A DNA stretch of 64,000 nucleotides from Phycicoccus sp. Soil802. GTDB lineage: Bacteria; Actinomycetota; Actinomycetes; Actinomycetales; Dermatophilaceae. The stretch spans positions 401,823 through 465,822 of the forward strand of contig NZ_LMSS01000003.1 of assembly GCF_001429605.1 (NCBI RefSeq), read 5' to 3'. The stretch's first letter is position 1; each line of letters opens with the position of its first letter. A program made the translations under genes and the position numbers. This document shows positions 55,804 to 63,768 of this stretch, piece after piece. The notes under the pieces are model-generated. The model worked only from the letters and a program-made list of their open reading frames with translations. It did not search any database and was not told the origin of the DNA.

Positions 55804-56469
55804 GTGACCGACCTGATCGACACCACCGAGATGTACCTCAAGACGATCTTCGAGCTCGAGGAAGAGGGCATCACCCCCCTGCGCGCCCGCATCGCCGAGC
55901 GGCTGGGCCACTCCGGCCCGACCGTCTCGCAGACGGTGGCCCGCATGGAGCGCGACGGCCTGCTGAGCCTCGCCGGCGACCGCCACCTCGAGCTGTCCGA
56001 CCACGGCCGCCTGCTGGCCACGCGGGTGATGCGCAAGCACCGCCTGGCCGAGCGGCTGCTCGTCGACGTGATCGGGCTCGAGTGGGAGTACGTCCACGAC
56101 GAAGCCTGCCGCTGGGAGCACGTCATGTCCGAGCGGGTCGAGCGCAAGATCCTCGCCATGCTCAAGGACCACCACGACTCGCCCTACGGCAACCCCATCC
56201 CCGGGCTCGACGAGCTGGGCGACGAGGAGCCGACCGAGGGCTTCCGCACCGGCCTGAAGACCCTCACCGAGCTGGCCGGGGAGTTCCCCGAGACGGTCCT
56301 GGTCCGCCGGATCGGCGAGCCGGTCCAGGTCGACCACGAGGCGCTCAGCCTGCTCACCGTCGCCCGCCTACTGCCCGGCGAGCGGGTGCGGGTCCACCGC
56401 GCCGACGGCCGGGTCGTGGCCGTGCGCGAGGGCGCACCCGAGTCGACCGGCGTGTCCCTGCCCGACTAG
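55804..56469 (+). CDS. ideR: Iron-dependent repressor (IdeR/DtxR)
   Basis: This 221-residue DtxR-family regulator has an N-terminal winged helix (RARIAERLGHSGPTVSQTVA), a dimer/metal domain and a C-terminal SH3-like domain. All known metal ligands are at their DtxR positions: Met10, Cys102, Glu105 and His106 for one site, His79, Glu83 and His98 for the other. It senses Fe(II) and represses siderophore and iron-uptake genes. GTG start 55804. No iron-box was searched for here, and none of the neighbours is a siderophore gene apart from the possible exporter upstream. Confidence 0.96.
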   Translation: MTDLIDTTEMYLKTIFELEEEGITPLRARIAERLGHSGPTVSQTVARMERDGLLSLAGDRHLELSDHGRLLATRVMRKHRLAERLLVDVIGLEWEYVHDEACRWEHVMSERVERKILAMLKDHHDSPYGNPIPGLDELGDEEPTEGFRTGLKTLTELAGEFPETVLVRRIGEPVQVDHEALSLLTVARLLPGERVRVHRADGRVVAVREGAPESTGVSLPD

Positions 56470-56734
56470 GTCGCCCAGCACGTGTTCGGCGCGCTGGTCT
56501 GAGGCCTGGCCTGAGGGCCAGCTGGCGCGCCATTCGGCGGGCCGCTCAGATGAGCGCCCGGGTGCCAGGCCGCGGGCCTCTGACCTGCGGTTTTGAGCAC
56601 GGCGACTGAACTGTGGGAGACGTCACCTTGGGGTTTCTTGGGCGCTCCGTGACCTCAACGTGACTTTCCGCGGGGCCTTGTGTACGGTGGCTGCGATTCC
56701 CTCACCCCCTAGGGGGAATCGGCTCGATGTGGAA
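56470..56734. other. Gene-free stretch before the riboswitch
   Basis: No gene is supported. A short palindrome (ccccctaggggg) occurs at about 56705-56716. The promoter for the riboswitch transcript presumably lies here. Confidence 0.4.
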
Positions 56735-56933
56735 ACGCCTAGTCCTGTCACCACGCCCGAGTCCTTCAGTACAAACCGCTTGGCAGGAGCGGGGGACCCA
56801 ACTTTGGGCCTTCTCTTCACGAAAAGGTCCTTGGGGTTAAGTCTCCACGCACGCGCCCGCAAGGTCGGGTGACAACCGTGGAGGCCGGGTGATCTACCTC
56901 CACCCGAACCCGACAGCTCACCTCGTAGGCGCT
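56735..56933 (+). promoter_or_regulatory. Cyclic di-AMP riboswitch (ydaO-yuaA class)
   Basis: The stretch contains the conserved ydaO-yuaA blocks in order: caccacgcccgagtcc, ggcaggagcgggggaccca, cttggggttaagtc, a variable stem around cgcccgcaaggtcgggtg, and the diagnostic end cccgaacccgacagct followed by cacctcgtaggcg. In actinobacteria this class precedes wall hydrolase genes and turns them down when c-di-AMP is high. Here it ends 15 bp before the GTG of the P60 hydrolase. Boundaries are approximate. Confidence 0.92.
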
Positions 56934-56948
56934 GGAGGTTCATCCATC

Positions 56949-57677
56949 GTGGCTTCACACAGTTCTGGCCGCCACCGCGCGCCGGGCCGTTTCAACCCCG
57001 TCTCCGAGTTGTCCGACATCGTGGCCAGCGCCGCGCAGCCGGCCGTCAAGACCTCAGCGGTCATCGCCGCTTCCGGTGGTCTTGTCGCCTCGTTCGCTCT
57101 TCCCGCCTCGGCCGCCAGTGCCGCTCCGGCCCCGCGGGCCAAGGGCGCCACCACCGCCGCGCCGGTCGCCGTCCAGGCCCCCGAGACCGCGGCTCCCGCG
57201 GCCTCCAGCGCCTTCGGCGTCATCGGCTTCAAGGCGACCGCCAAGCCGAAGCCCAAGCCGGTCGTGCGCGTCGTCCCCGAGCGCACCGTCCAGGCCGCCA
57301 GCCGGTCCACGGCTCGCAAGGACTACACCAGCCTCAAGCCCGCTGCCGGCGGGGTGCTGGCCATCGCGGCCCAGTACGAAGGCCTGATGTACTCCTACGG
57401 CGGCACCAGCCCGTCGACCGGCTTCGACTGCTCCGGCTTCACGCAGTACGTCTTCGGCCGGGTCGGCATCAGCCTCCCGCGCACCGCCGAGGAGCAGAAG
57501 CAGGCCACCACCCGCGTCTCGAACCCGCAGCCGGGAGACCTCGTCTTCTTCGGCAGCCCCGCCTACCACGTGGGCATCTACGCCGGGAACGGCATGATGT
57601 GGGACTCCCCGCGCAGCGGCAAGGCCGTCGCCCTCCGCTCGATCTGGTCCTCGAACGTCACCTACGGTCGTCCCTGA
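56949..57677 (+). CDS. NlpC/P60-family (C40) cell-wall endopeptidase
   Basis: This 242-residue secreted protein has an N-terminal hydrophobic export segment (~34-56, SAVIAASGGLVASFALPASA), an Ala/Pro/Lys-rich linker, and a C-terminal NlpC/P60 domain (~132-242). The domain starts GVLAIAAQYEGLMYSYGGTS; the catalytic Cys161 is in TGFDCSGFTQYVF and His207 in AYHVGIYAGNG. It cleaves D-Glu-type stem-peptide bonds for wall remodelling. The start is GTG 56949 after GGAGG; the upstream ATG frame lies inside the riboswitch. Expression is probably controlled by c-di-AMP. Confidence 0.95.
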   Translation: MASHSSGRHRAPGRFNPVSELSDIVASAAQPAVKTSAVIAASGGLVASFALPASAASAAPAPRAKGATTAAPVAVQAPETAAPAASSAFGVIGFKATAKPKPKPVVRVVPERTVQAASRSTARKDYTSLKPAAGGVLAIAAQYEGLMYSYGGTSPSTGFDCSGFTQYVFGRVGISLPRTAEEQKQATTRVSNPQPGDLVFFGSPAYHVGIYAGNGMMWDSPRSGKAVALRSIWSSNVTYGRP

Positions 57678-57865
57678 CCCACGAGTTCGTCGAACAACGC
57701 GTCGAGCCACGCACCGCAGGCCCCCTCCGCTCCGGCGGCCGGGGGCCTGCGGCGTTACCCGTGGCGTTGGGCGGCGTCGGGCGAGGGGTTGGGCGCCTCG
57801 TGGGTATGCCGCGTGCTCACCCGGGTGCCCGTGCCCCATTTGCGCCGTCGTGTGAGGATGGAGCG

Positions 57866-58609
57866 ATGAACGTGGGTGGACGGACGAACCTGGACGTAGC
57901 GATGAACCAAGCAACGAGCAACGCAGCAACGAGCAACGCAGTGGAGATCGATGTCTGGGCCGACGTGGTCTGCCCATGGTGCTACCTCGGCAAGCGGCGG
58001 CTCGAGCTCGCCATCGCCGAGAGCGCGCACCCGGCCGAGGTGACCGTGACCTACCACGCCTACGAGCTGGACCCGAAGGCCGCGCACAGCACCGGGGAGA
58101 CGGTCCTGGCCTGGCTGGCCCAGCGCTACCGCACCGACCTCGACGGCGCCCGTGAGATCGCCGAGCGCCCGGCCGTGATGGGTCGCCCCGACGGCGTGCA
58201 CATCGACGTCGACAAGCAGCTCCGCGCCAACTCCTTCGACGCCCACCGGCTGGTCGCCCTCGGTCTCGCCCAGGGTGGTCCGGCGCTCCAGGCGGCCGTC
58301 CTCGAGCGGTTCTACAGCGCGCACTTCTCCGAGGGCAAGGCCATCGACGACATCGAGACCCTGCAACGGCTCGGCGCGGAGGCAGGCCTCGACGGCCGCC
58401 GCGTCTCCGCGGTGCTGGCCGGCGACGAGTTCGCTGACCACGTGCGCGCCGACGAGGCCGCAGCAACCGACATCGGCATCACCGGGGTGCCCTTCTTCAT
58501 CGCCAACCGCCGCGTGGCGCTCTCCGGGGCGCACACCCCCGAGGTGATCGGCCAGCTCATCGAGTCGGCCCTCAACGGCGACCACGAGTCGATGAGCGCC
58601 GGCGCCTGA
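57866..58609 (+). CDS. DsbA-family FrnE-like oxidoreductase
   Basis: This is a 247-residue thioredoxin-fold protein with inserted helical domain. The active-site motif CPWC is at residues 36-39 (WADVVCPWCYLGKRRLEL), with the cis-Pro loop TGVPFFIANRRVALSGA and GRPDGVHIDVDKQLRANSFDAHRL. It is of the FrnE/2-hydroxychromene-isomerase-like group and lacks a signal peptide, so it is a cytoplasmic disulfide isomerase or polyketide-related oxidoreductase. The first ~25 residues include a tandem ATSNA repeat. ATG 57866 has GAGGAT upstream. Confidence 0.9.
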   Translation: MNVGGRTNLDVAMNQATSNAATSNAVEIDVWADVVCPWCYLGKRRLELAIAESAHPAEVTVTYHAYELDPKAAHSTGETVLAWLAQRYRTDLDGAREIAERPAVMGRPDGVHIDVDKQLRANSFDAHRLVALGLAQGGPALQAAVLERFYSAHFSEGKAIDDIETLQRLGAEAGLDGRRVSAVLAGDEFADHVRADEAAATDIGITGVPFFIANRRVALSGAHTPEVIGQLIESALNGDHESMSAGA

Positions 58610-58615
58610 CCACCG

Positions 58616-59188
58616 CTAGGAAGTCGCGGCGAGGGCGGTCTCGAAGTTGCTCAGGGTCAGCCGGCTGAAGAGCACGAACCGCACCAGCTCGATCCCACCT
58701 GCGCTGGCTGCGTCCGCGTCAATACCCTCCGCGTCAACACCCTCCGCGGCGCCCAGCTCAGCCCGCACGGCGTCGACGGCGATCTGCGCCACGTCCGCCG
58801 AGTCCCAGCCGTAGACCCCCGCGCTCACCGCCGGGAACGCCACGCTCCGCGCCCCCACGTCGCGCGCGACCTGCAGGCTGCGCGTGAAGCACGACGCCAG
58901 CAGGGCGGGGTCGGTCTGGCCGCGGTGCCTGTTCGGCCCGACGGTGTGGATCACCCACTGCGCCGGCAGGTCGCCCGCCGACGTCGCCACGGCGTCGCCG
59001 ACGTCGAGCCCGTCGCGGTGGGTGGTGTTCCGGACCCGCCGGCACGCCTCCAGCAACCGCGGCCCCGCGGCAGCGTGGATGGCGCCGTCGACCCCTCCTC
59101 CGCCGAGCAGTGAGGAGTTCGCGGCGTTGACGATGGCGTCGACGCCTTGGGTGGTGATGTCCCCCAGGACGGCTTCGATGGTGGCCAT
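58616..59188 (-). CDS. Macrodomain protein (ADP-ribose/O-acetyl-ADP-ribose hydrolase type)
   Basis: This 190-residue single macrodomain shows LGDITTQGVDAIVNAANSSL, GGGGVDGAIHAAAGPRLLEA, NTTHRDGLDVGDAVATSAG and FPAVSAGVYGWD, the ADP-ribose-binding loops of the MacroD/YmdB group. It removes ADP-ribose or hydrolyses O-acetyl-ADP-ribose. The C-terminal part has a low-complexity acidic insert (GVDAEGIDADAASAGG) made by a short DNA repeat. The start is ATG 59188, because the longer frame lacks family sequence. It is convergent with the DsbA-like gene (6 bp apart). Confidence 0.9.
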   Translation of the reverse strand: MATIEAVLGDITTQGVDAIVNAANSSLLGGGGVDGAIHAAAGPRLLEACRRVRNTTHRDGLDVGDAVATSAGDLPAQWVIHTVGPNRHRGQTDPALLASCFTRSLQVARDVGARSVAFPAVSAGVYGWDSADVAQIAVDAVRAELGAAEGVDAEGIDADAASAGGIELVRFVLFSRLTLSNFETALAATS

Positions 59189-59198
59189 CCACCCACGG

Positions 59199-59232
59199 TA
59201 TGCCGCGTGCGGCCCCGGACGCAGCGGCATAC
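59199..59232. repeat. GTATGCCG inverted pair upstream of the macrodomain gene
   Basis: gtatgccgc (59199-59207) and gcggcatac (59224-59232) form a 9-bp dyad with a 16-base spacer. It lies in the leader between the minus-strand macrodomain gene and the exchanger gene, so here the motif sits at a gene start rather than an end. Confidence 0.75.
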
Positions 59233-59288
59233 AGCGTGGGTCAAACCACAGCGCCAGGGGTTGACGGCGCGCCAAGGGTTGAGGCGAG

Positions 59289-60431
59289 CTAGGGGTTCAC
59301 GGCAAGGAAGACGAACGCAGCGAGGAGCACGAGGTGCACGCCGCCCTGCAGCCGCGTCGCCCGCCCGGGCACCACGGTCAGCACGCTGACCACGACGGTG
59401 AGCGCGAGCAGCACCATCTGCACCGGTCCCAGCCCGAGCAGCAGCGGGCCGTCGAGCCAGATCGAGGCGATCGCGATCGCCGGGATGGTCAGGCCGATGC
59501 TGGCCATCGCCGACCCGAGCGCGAGGTTGAGGCTGGTCTGGATCCGGTTGCCGCGGGCCGCACGCGCGGCGGCGAGCGTCTCCGGCAGCAGCACGAGGAG
59601 CGCGATCACCACACCCACGAACGACTGCGGGAACCCAGCCGCCGCGACCCCTGACTCGATGGCCGGCGACTCGACCTTCGCCAGCCCCACGACGGCGACC
59701 AGCGAGACCAGCAGGAGGCCGAGGCTGGTCCAGGTCTCGCGGTTCGTGGGCGGCTCGGCGTGCTCGTCGTCGAGTGGTTCGCCGTCGTGGGCCACCGGCA
59801 GGAAGAAGTCGCGGTGCCGCCGGGTCTGGGTCGACACGAACATGCCGTAGAGCGCCAGCGAGATGACCGCCGCGAACACCAGCTGCGAGCTGGTGAACTC
59901 CGGACCCGGCGCGCTGGTCGTGAAGGTCGGCACCACCATCGTCATCACGGCCAGCGTGGTGACCGTGGCGAGCGCGGCACCGGTGCCCTCTGCGTTGAAC
60001 GAGATCAGGCGGTACTTCACCGCCCCCACGAACAACGACAGCCCGACGATCCCGTTGCAGGTGATCATCACCGCCGCGAACACGGTGTCCCGGGCCAGCG
60101 ACGCGGTGTCCTTGCCGCCGCTGATCATCAGCGTGACGATCAGCGCCACCTCGATGATCGTCACCGCGACGGCCAGCACCAGCGAGCCGAACGGTTCCCC
60201 GACCCGGTGCGCGACGACCTCCGCGTGGTGCACCGCAGCCAGCACGGCAGCAGCCAGCGCGGCCGCCACGATGATCACCGGAAGGGTGCCGAGGTGCCGC
60301 CCCCAGGTCAGCACGAGCGCGACGATGGCTATCAGTGGCGCGAGGGTGGTCCAGGCCAGAAGAGTCTTCGTGGTGCTGTCGCTGCTCAGATCTGTGCTCT
60401 TCGATTCGGTCCTGGTCGTTTTCGCGGCCAT
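59289..60431 (-). CDS. Calcium/sodium:proton exchanger (ChaA/CaCA family)
   Basis: This 380-residue antiporter has ~11 membrane segments and the two internally repeated alpha motifs: GEPFGSLVLAVAVTIIEVAL in the first half and LVLLPETLAAARAARGNRIQ followed by TSLNLALGSAMASIGLTIPA in the second. Both carry the Glu needed for cation binding. This is the ChaA-like branch exporting Ca2+ or Na+ in exchange for H+. A hydrophilic central loop (HDGEPLDDEHAEPP) separates the halves. ATG 60431 is used over the upstream frame. It is divergent from DUF1028. Confidence 0.93.
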   Translation of the reverse strand: MAAKTTRTESKSTDLSSDSTTKTLLAWTTLAPLIAIVALVLTWGRHLGTLPVIIVAAALAAAVLAAVHHAEVVAHRVGEPFGSLVLAVAVTIIEVALIVTLMISGGKDTASLARDTVFAAVMITCNGIVGLSLFVGAVKYRLISFNAEGTGAALATVTTLAVMTMVVPTFTTSAPGPEFTSSQLVFAAVISLALYGMFVSTQTRRHRDFFLPVAHDGEPLDDEHAEPPTNRETWTSLGLLLVSLVAVVGLAKVESPAIESGVAAAGFPQSFVGVVIALLVLLPETLAAARAARGNRIQTSLNLALGSAMASIGLTIPAIAIASIWLDGPLLLGLGPVQMVLLALTVVVSVLTVVPGRATRLQGGVHLVLLAAFVFLAVNP

Positions 60432-60502
60432 GCCCCATTCTCGCAGGTGCGCAGCGTCGTCCCCCAATCGTGCACTCGCCCCATCGCTACTACGGTCGGC
60501 GC

Positions 60503-61330
60503 ATGACCTTCTCCATCGTCGGCCAGGTCGGTGACGCCTTCGGTGTCGCCGTCGCGAGCAAGTTCCCGTTCGTGGGGGCGGTCGTGCCCGAGGTGCGGCT
60601 GGGGGTCGGGGCCGTCGCGACCCAGGCCATGGCGCGGGTCGCCTACCGCTCGACCGCCCTCGACGCCCTCGCGGGTGGAGCCGCCGCTGAGCGGGCGGTG
60701 ACCGCCTGCACCACGCCCGACCCCGACCGGGCGCACCGGCAGCTGGGTGTCGTCGGAGTCGACTCGCAGGCGACGTACACCGGCGAGTCCTGCCTGGACT
60801 GGGCCGGCGGCGTGTGCGGCCGCGACGCCACCGGCGGCTACGCCATCCAGGGCAACATCCTCACCGGGCCCGACGTGGTCTCCGAGATGGAGGCCGCGTG
60901 GCTGGCCTCCGCGGGCCAGTCCCTCACCGACCGCCTCATCGCGGCCCTGCTCGCCGGCGACGCAGCCGGCGGCGACTCGCGGGGCCGCCAAGGCGCTGCC
61001 CTGTATGCCGTGCAGCCAGGCGCCGGGTACGACCACTGCGGGGTGCTCGCCGACCTCCGCGTCGACGACCACGCGGACGCGCCCCAGGAGCTCGCCCGCC
61101 TGCTGCGGATGAACGACCTGACCTTCGGTGGCCCCGAGGACGTCAGCCCGCTCGAGGGCGAGCTCGCCGACGAGGTGGCCGTGCGGCTCTCGTCGCTGGG
61201 TTACTCCGGCGAGACGTCAAGCGCCTTGACGTCGTGGGCCAGCGAGGCGAACTACGAGATGCGGATGACCCCCGACGGCATCGATGCCAAGGTCCTGCAA
61301 GCCCTCCGCGACGCCACCCCGGACGCCTGA
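60503..61330 (+). CDS. DUF1028 family Ntn-hydrolase-like protein
   Basis: This 275-residue protein shows the DUF1028 pattern TFSIVGQVGDAFGVAVASKF, GVGAVATQAMARVAYRSTAL, YTGESCLDWAGGVCGRDATG and GYAIQGNILTGPDVVSEME, with RQGAALYAVQPGAGYDHCG. DUF1028 proteins have an Ntn-hydrolase-like fold; activity is not known. The Thr2 near the start would be the candidate nucleophile after Met removal (inference). ATG 60503. The C-terminal ~60 residues hold a small helical domain. It is monocistronic. Confidence 0.85.
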   Translation: MTFSIVGQVGDAFGVAVASKFPFVGAVVPEVRLGVGAVATQAMARVAYRSTALDALAGGAAAERAVTACTTPDPDRAHRQLGVVGVDSQATYTGESCLDWAGGVCGRDATGGYAIQGNILTGPDVVSEMEAAWLASAGQSLTDRLIAALLAGDAAGGDSRGRQGAALYAVQPGAGYDHCGVLADLRVDDHADAPQELARLLRMNDLTFGGPEDVSPLEGELADEVAVRLSSLGYSGETSSALTSWASEANYEMRMTPDGIDAKVLQALRDATPDA

Positions 61331-61343
61331 CGGAGAAGAGAAC

Positions 61344-61880
61344 TCAGTCGCTGGTCGGGTCAGCGGTTGGTTCTGGTGTGGCCGTCGGTTCGGGTTTGGC
61401 GGTCGGGTCCGGGTTGACGGTCGGCTCTGGATGTCCAGTCGGTCCTGGTTGGGCCGCAGGGTCAGCGCTCCGCTGCCGACGACGCTCCCGCTCGCGCTCG
61501 ATCTGCTCGGCCTCCAGCCGCTCCCGCTCGAGCCGCTGCCGCTTCGCCTCCTGCGTCTGCGCCTCGGCCCGCTCGCGCACCTTCCGCAGGAACTCCGCGT
61601 CGTCGTCCGGGTTCGTCGGCACGAACCGCCCCGGCCGCTCGTACTCCGGGTACGCCGAACCGGTGTTCCCCTTGTACGGCAGGCCCCGCTGCGGCGTCTG
61701 CGGTCGCCCGGCGACCAGCCACGCCACGGCCCCCACGATCGAGGTGATGAGCACGACGAAGATCCAGGTCACCTTGGGCAGGTTCCTGATCCGCGACTCA
61801 TCGGTCATGATCACGTCGAAGAGGCAGTAGATCCACAACGCCGTGCCCAGGATCCCCAACCCCAGTTCTGCTCTGATCAC
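61344..61880 (-). CDS. PLDc_N-like membrane protein with charged coiled coil and PEPT repeat tail
   Basis: This 178-residue protein has two N-terminal membrane spans (GLGILGTALWIYCLFDVIMT, KVTWIFVVLITSIVGAVAWL) of the PLDc_N type, ending VAGRPQTPQRG. A cytoplasmic Arg/Glu coiled coil (~95-145, KVRERAEAQTQEAKRQRLER) and a tail of PEPT/PDPT units (HPEPTVNPDPTAKPEPT) follow. The tail DNA is a degenerate cgggtt/cggtc repeat. GTG 61880 start. Function unknown; PLDc_N proteins are often small envelope proteins. Confidence 0.8.
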   Translation of the reverse strand: MIRAELGLGILGTALWIYCLFDVIMTDESRIRNLPKVTWIFVVLITSIVGAVAWLVAGRPQTPQRGLPYKGNTGSAYPEYERPGRFVPTNPDDDAEFLRKVRERAEAQTQEAKRQRLERERLEAEQIERERERRRQRSADPAAQPGPTGHPEPTVNPDPTAKPEPTATPEPTADPTSD

Positions 61881-61985
61881 GCCGCGATATTGGCACAGTC
61901 GCGAGCGCCGAGACGGCAAATCGGGGGATTTGCGCCCGTCCCCGACCAGCGACGTGGCAGTCAGCGCTGCAGGCCAGCTCTCAGC

Positions 61986-63704
61986 TCAGCGCTTGAGGAT
62001 GCGGGCTTCCCAGGGGCGGAGGGTGGCGGTCGGCGCGGTGGGTTCACCGAGGTTGCCGAGCAGGAGGGTGGCCGACTCCCAGCCGTCGAGATCGAGCGTG
62101 CCCTCCAGGCCGGGGCCAGCGAGGTCGAGGTCCCCGCTCGAGAAGTTGGCGAGCACCAGCAGGTCGACGCCCTCGTGCGACCGCGTGAACGCGTACAGCG
62201 TCTCGTGGTCGGGCGCCAGCAGGTGGAAGTCGCCGTGCGCGATCGCCGGCTCGGTGTGGCGCAGCTCGATCACCCGGCGGTAGTGGTGGAACACCGAGTC
62301 GTCGTCGGCCACCGCGGCCGCCGCGTTGATCTCCTGGTAGTTGGGATTCGTCCGGGACCAGGGCGTCCCGGTCGTGAATCCCGCATGCGCGCTGTCGTCC
62401 CACTGCATGGGCGAGCGGGCGTTGTCGCGGCTGCCCAGCCTCAGGTTCGCCAGGATGCTCTCGACGTCGCCGCCCGCGCCCGACGCGAGCCGGTAGTAGT
62501 TGACCGACTCGATGTCGAGGAAGTCGTCGGCGGAAGCGAAGGGCACGTTCGTCATCCCGAGCTCCTCGCCCTGGTAGACGTAGGGCGTGCCTCGGTGCAG
62601 GTGCAGGACCGTGCCGAGCAGCTTCGCCGAGGCGACCCGGTGCTCAGGCGCGTCGGACCCGAACCGCGACACCGCACGCGGCTGGTCGTGGTTGTTCCAG
62701 TAGAGCGAGTTCCAGCCGACCTCGGCGAGCGCGTCCTGCCACCGGCCGAGTGACGCCTTGAGGTCGCGCAGGTCGACCCGGCTCCGGTCCCACTTGTGCG
62801 CACCGATGTCGAGCCCCACGTGCTCGAACTGGAACACCATGTCGACCTCGCGCCGCTCCGGGTCGGTGTAGAGGATCGCGTCCTCGACGGTGACGCCCGG
62901 CATCTCGCCGACGGTCAGCAGCTTCTCGGCGCGCCCCTCGAAGACCGCCGCGTGCATCTCCTGGAGGAACTCGTGGATGCGCGGCCCGTTCAGGAAGTGC
63001 GGCGTGCCGTCCCCGAGCTGCGGCGTGGCGGCCAGCGGCTTTCCGTCGGGCAGCGACGTCACCTTGGAGATCATGTTGATGACGTCCATCCGGAACCCGT
63101 CGATCCCGCGGTCCAGCCACCACCGCATCATCGCGTAGACGGCCTCGCGCACCTCCGGGTTCTCCCAGTTGAGGTCGGGCTGCTTCCGGCTGAACAGGTG
63201 CAGGTAGTACTCGCCGGTCGCCTCGTCGAGCTCCCAGGCAGGCCCGCTGAAGAACGACTCCCAGTTGGTCGGCTCGGCACCCTCCTCGCCGGCGGTGTGG
63301 CCGTCGCGGGCGGTCCGCCACCAGTACCAGTCGCGCTTCGGGTTGTCCTTGCTCGACCGCGACTCCACGAACCACGGGTGCTCGTCGGAGGTGTGGTTGA
63401 CCACGAGGTCCATGACGATGCGTATGCCGCGGGCGTGGGCCTGCGCGACCAGCTCGTCGACGTCGGCAAGGGTGCCGAAGGTCGGGTCGATGTCCTGGTA
63501 GTCGGCGATGTCGTAGCCGTTGTCGTCCTGCGGACTGGTGTAGATCGGCGACAGCCAGACCACATCGACCCCGAGCTGCTGGAGGTAGTCGAGCCGGCTG
63601 ATGATGCCGGGCACGTCACCGATGCCGTCACCGTCGGAGTCCTGGAAGCTGCGCGGGTAGATCTGGTAGACGACAGCTTCGCGGAACCACTGGTCATCGG
63701 TCAT
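61986..63704 (-). CDS. GH13 alpha-glucosidase
   Basis: This is a 572-residue alpha-amylase-family enzyme. It starts WFREAVVYQIYPRSFQDSDG, has GIRIVMDLVVNHTSDEHPWF, the nucleophile Asp207 in GIDGFRMDVINM, the acid/base Glu267 in LLTVGEMPG and the stabilising Asp340 in WNNHDQPRAVSRFG. It also has YVYQGEELGMTNVPF and DNARSPMQWDDSAHAGFTTG, typical of oligo-1,6-glucosidase/alpha-glucosidases (GH13_17/23/30-31 range). It is cytoplasmic, without a signal peptide, and releases glucose from alpha-linked oligosaccharides. ATG 63704 is used; the longer frame is a shadow. No transporter is adjacent in the window. Confidence 0.95.
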   Translation of the reverse strand: MTDDQWFREAVVYQIYPRSFQDSDGDGIGDVPGIISRLDYLQQLGVDVVWLSPIYTSPQDDNGYDIADYQDIDPTFGTLADVDELVAQAHARGIRIVMDLVVNHTSDEHPWFVESRSSKDNPKRDWYWWRTARDGHTAGEEGAEPTNWESFFSGPAWELDEATGEYYLHLFSRKQPDLNWENPEVREAVYAMMRWWLDRGIDGFRMDVINMISKVTSLPDGKPLAATPQLGDGTPHFLNGPRIHEFLQEMHAAVFEGRAEKLLTVGEMPGVTVEDAILYTDPERREVDMVFQFEHVGLDIGAHKWDRSRVDLRDLKASLGRWQDALAEVGWNSLYWNNHDQPRAVSRFGSDAPEHRVASAKLLGTVLHLHRGTPYVYQGEELGMTNVPFASADDFLDIESVNYYRLASGAGGDVESILANLRLGSRDNARSPMQWDDSAHAGFTTGTPWSRTNPNYQEINAAAAVADDDSVFHHYRRVIELRHTEPAIAHGDFHLLAPDHETLYAFTRSHEGVDLLVLANFSSGDLDLAGPGLEGTLDLDGWESATLLLGNLGEPTAPTATLRPWEARILKR

Positions 63705-63768
63705 GGGCGGAAGCCTTCCGTGCAGTGGTGTCGGCGGCAAGCGGATCTCGCGTGAGGGCAGGCTCCGG

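Noticed and set aside
56889..56948. Upstream ATG start for the P60 hydrolase
   Set aside because: It lies inside the conserved part of the c-di-AMP riboswitch. The GTG at 56949 has a GGAGG site and fits the protein.
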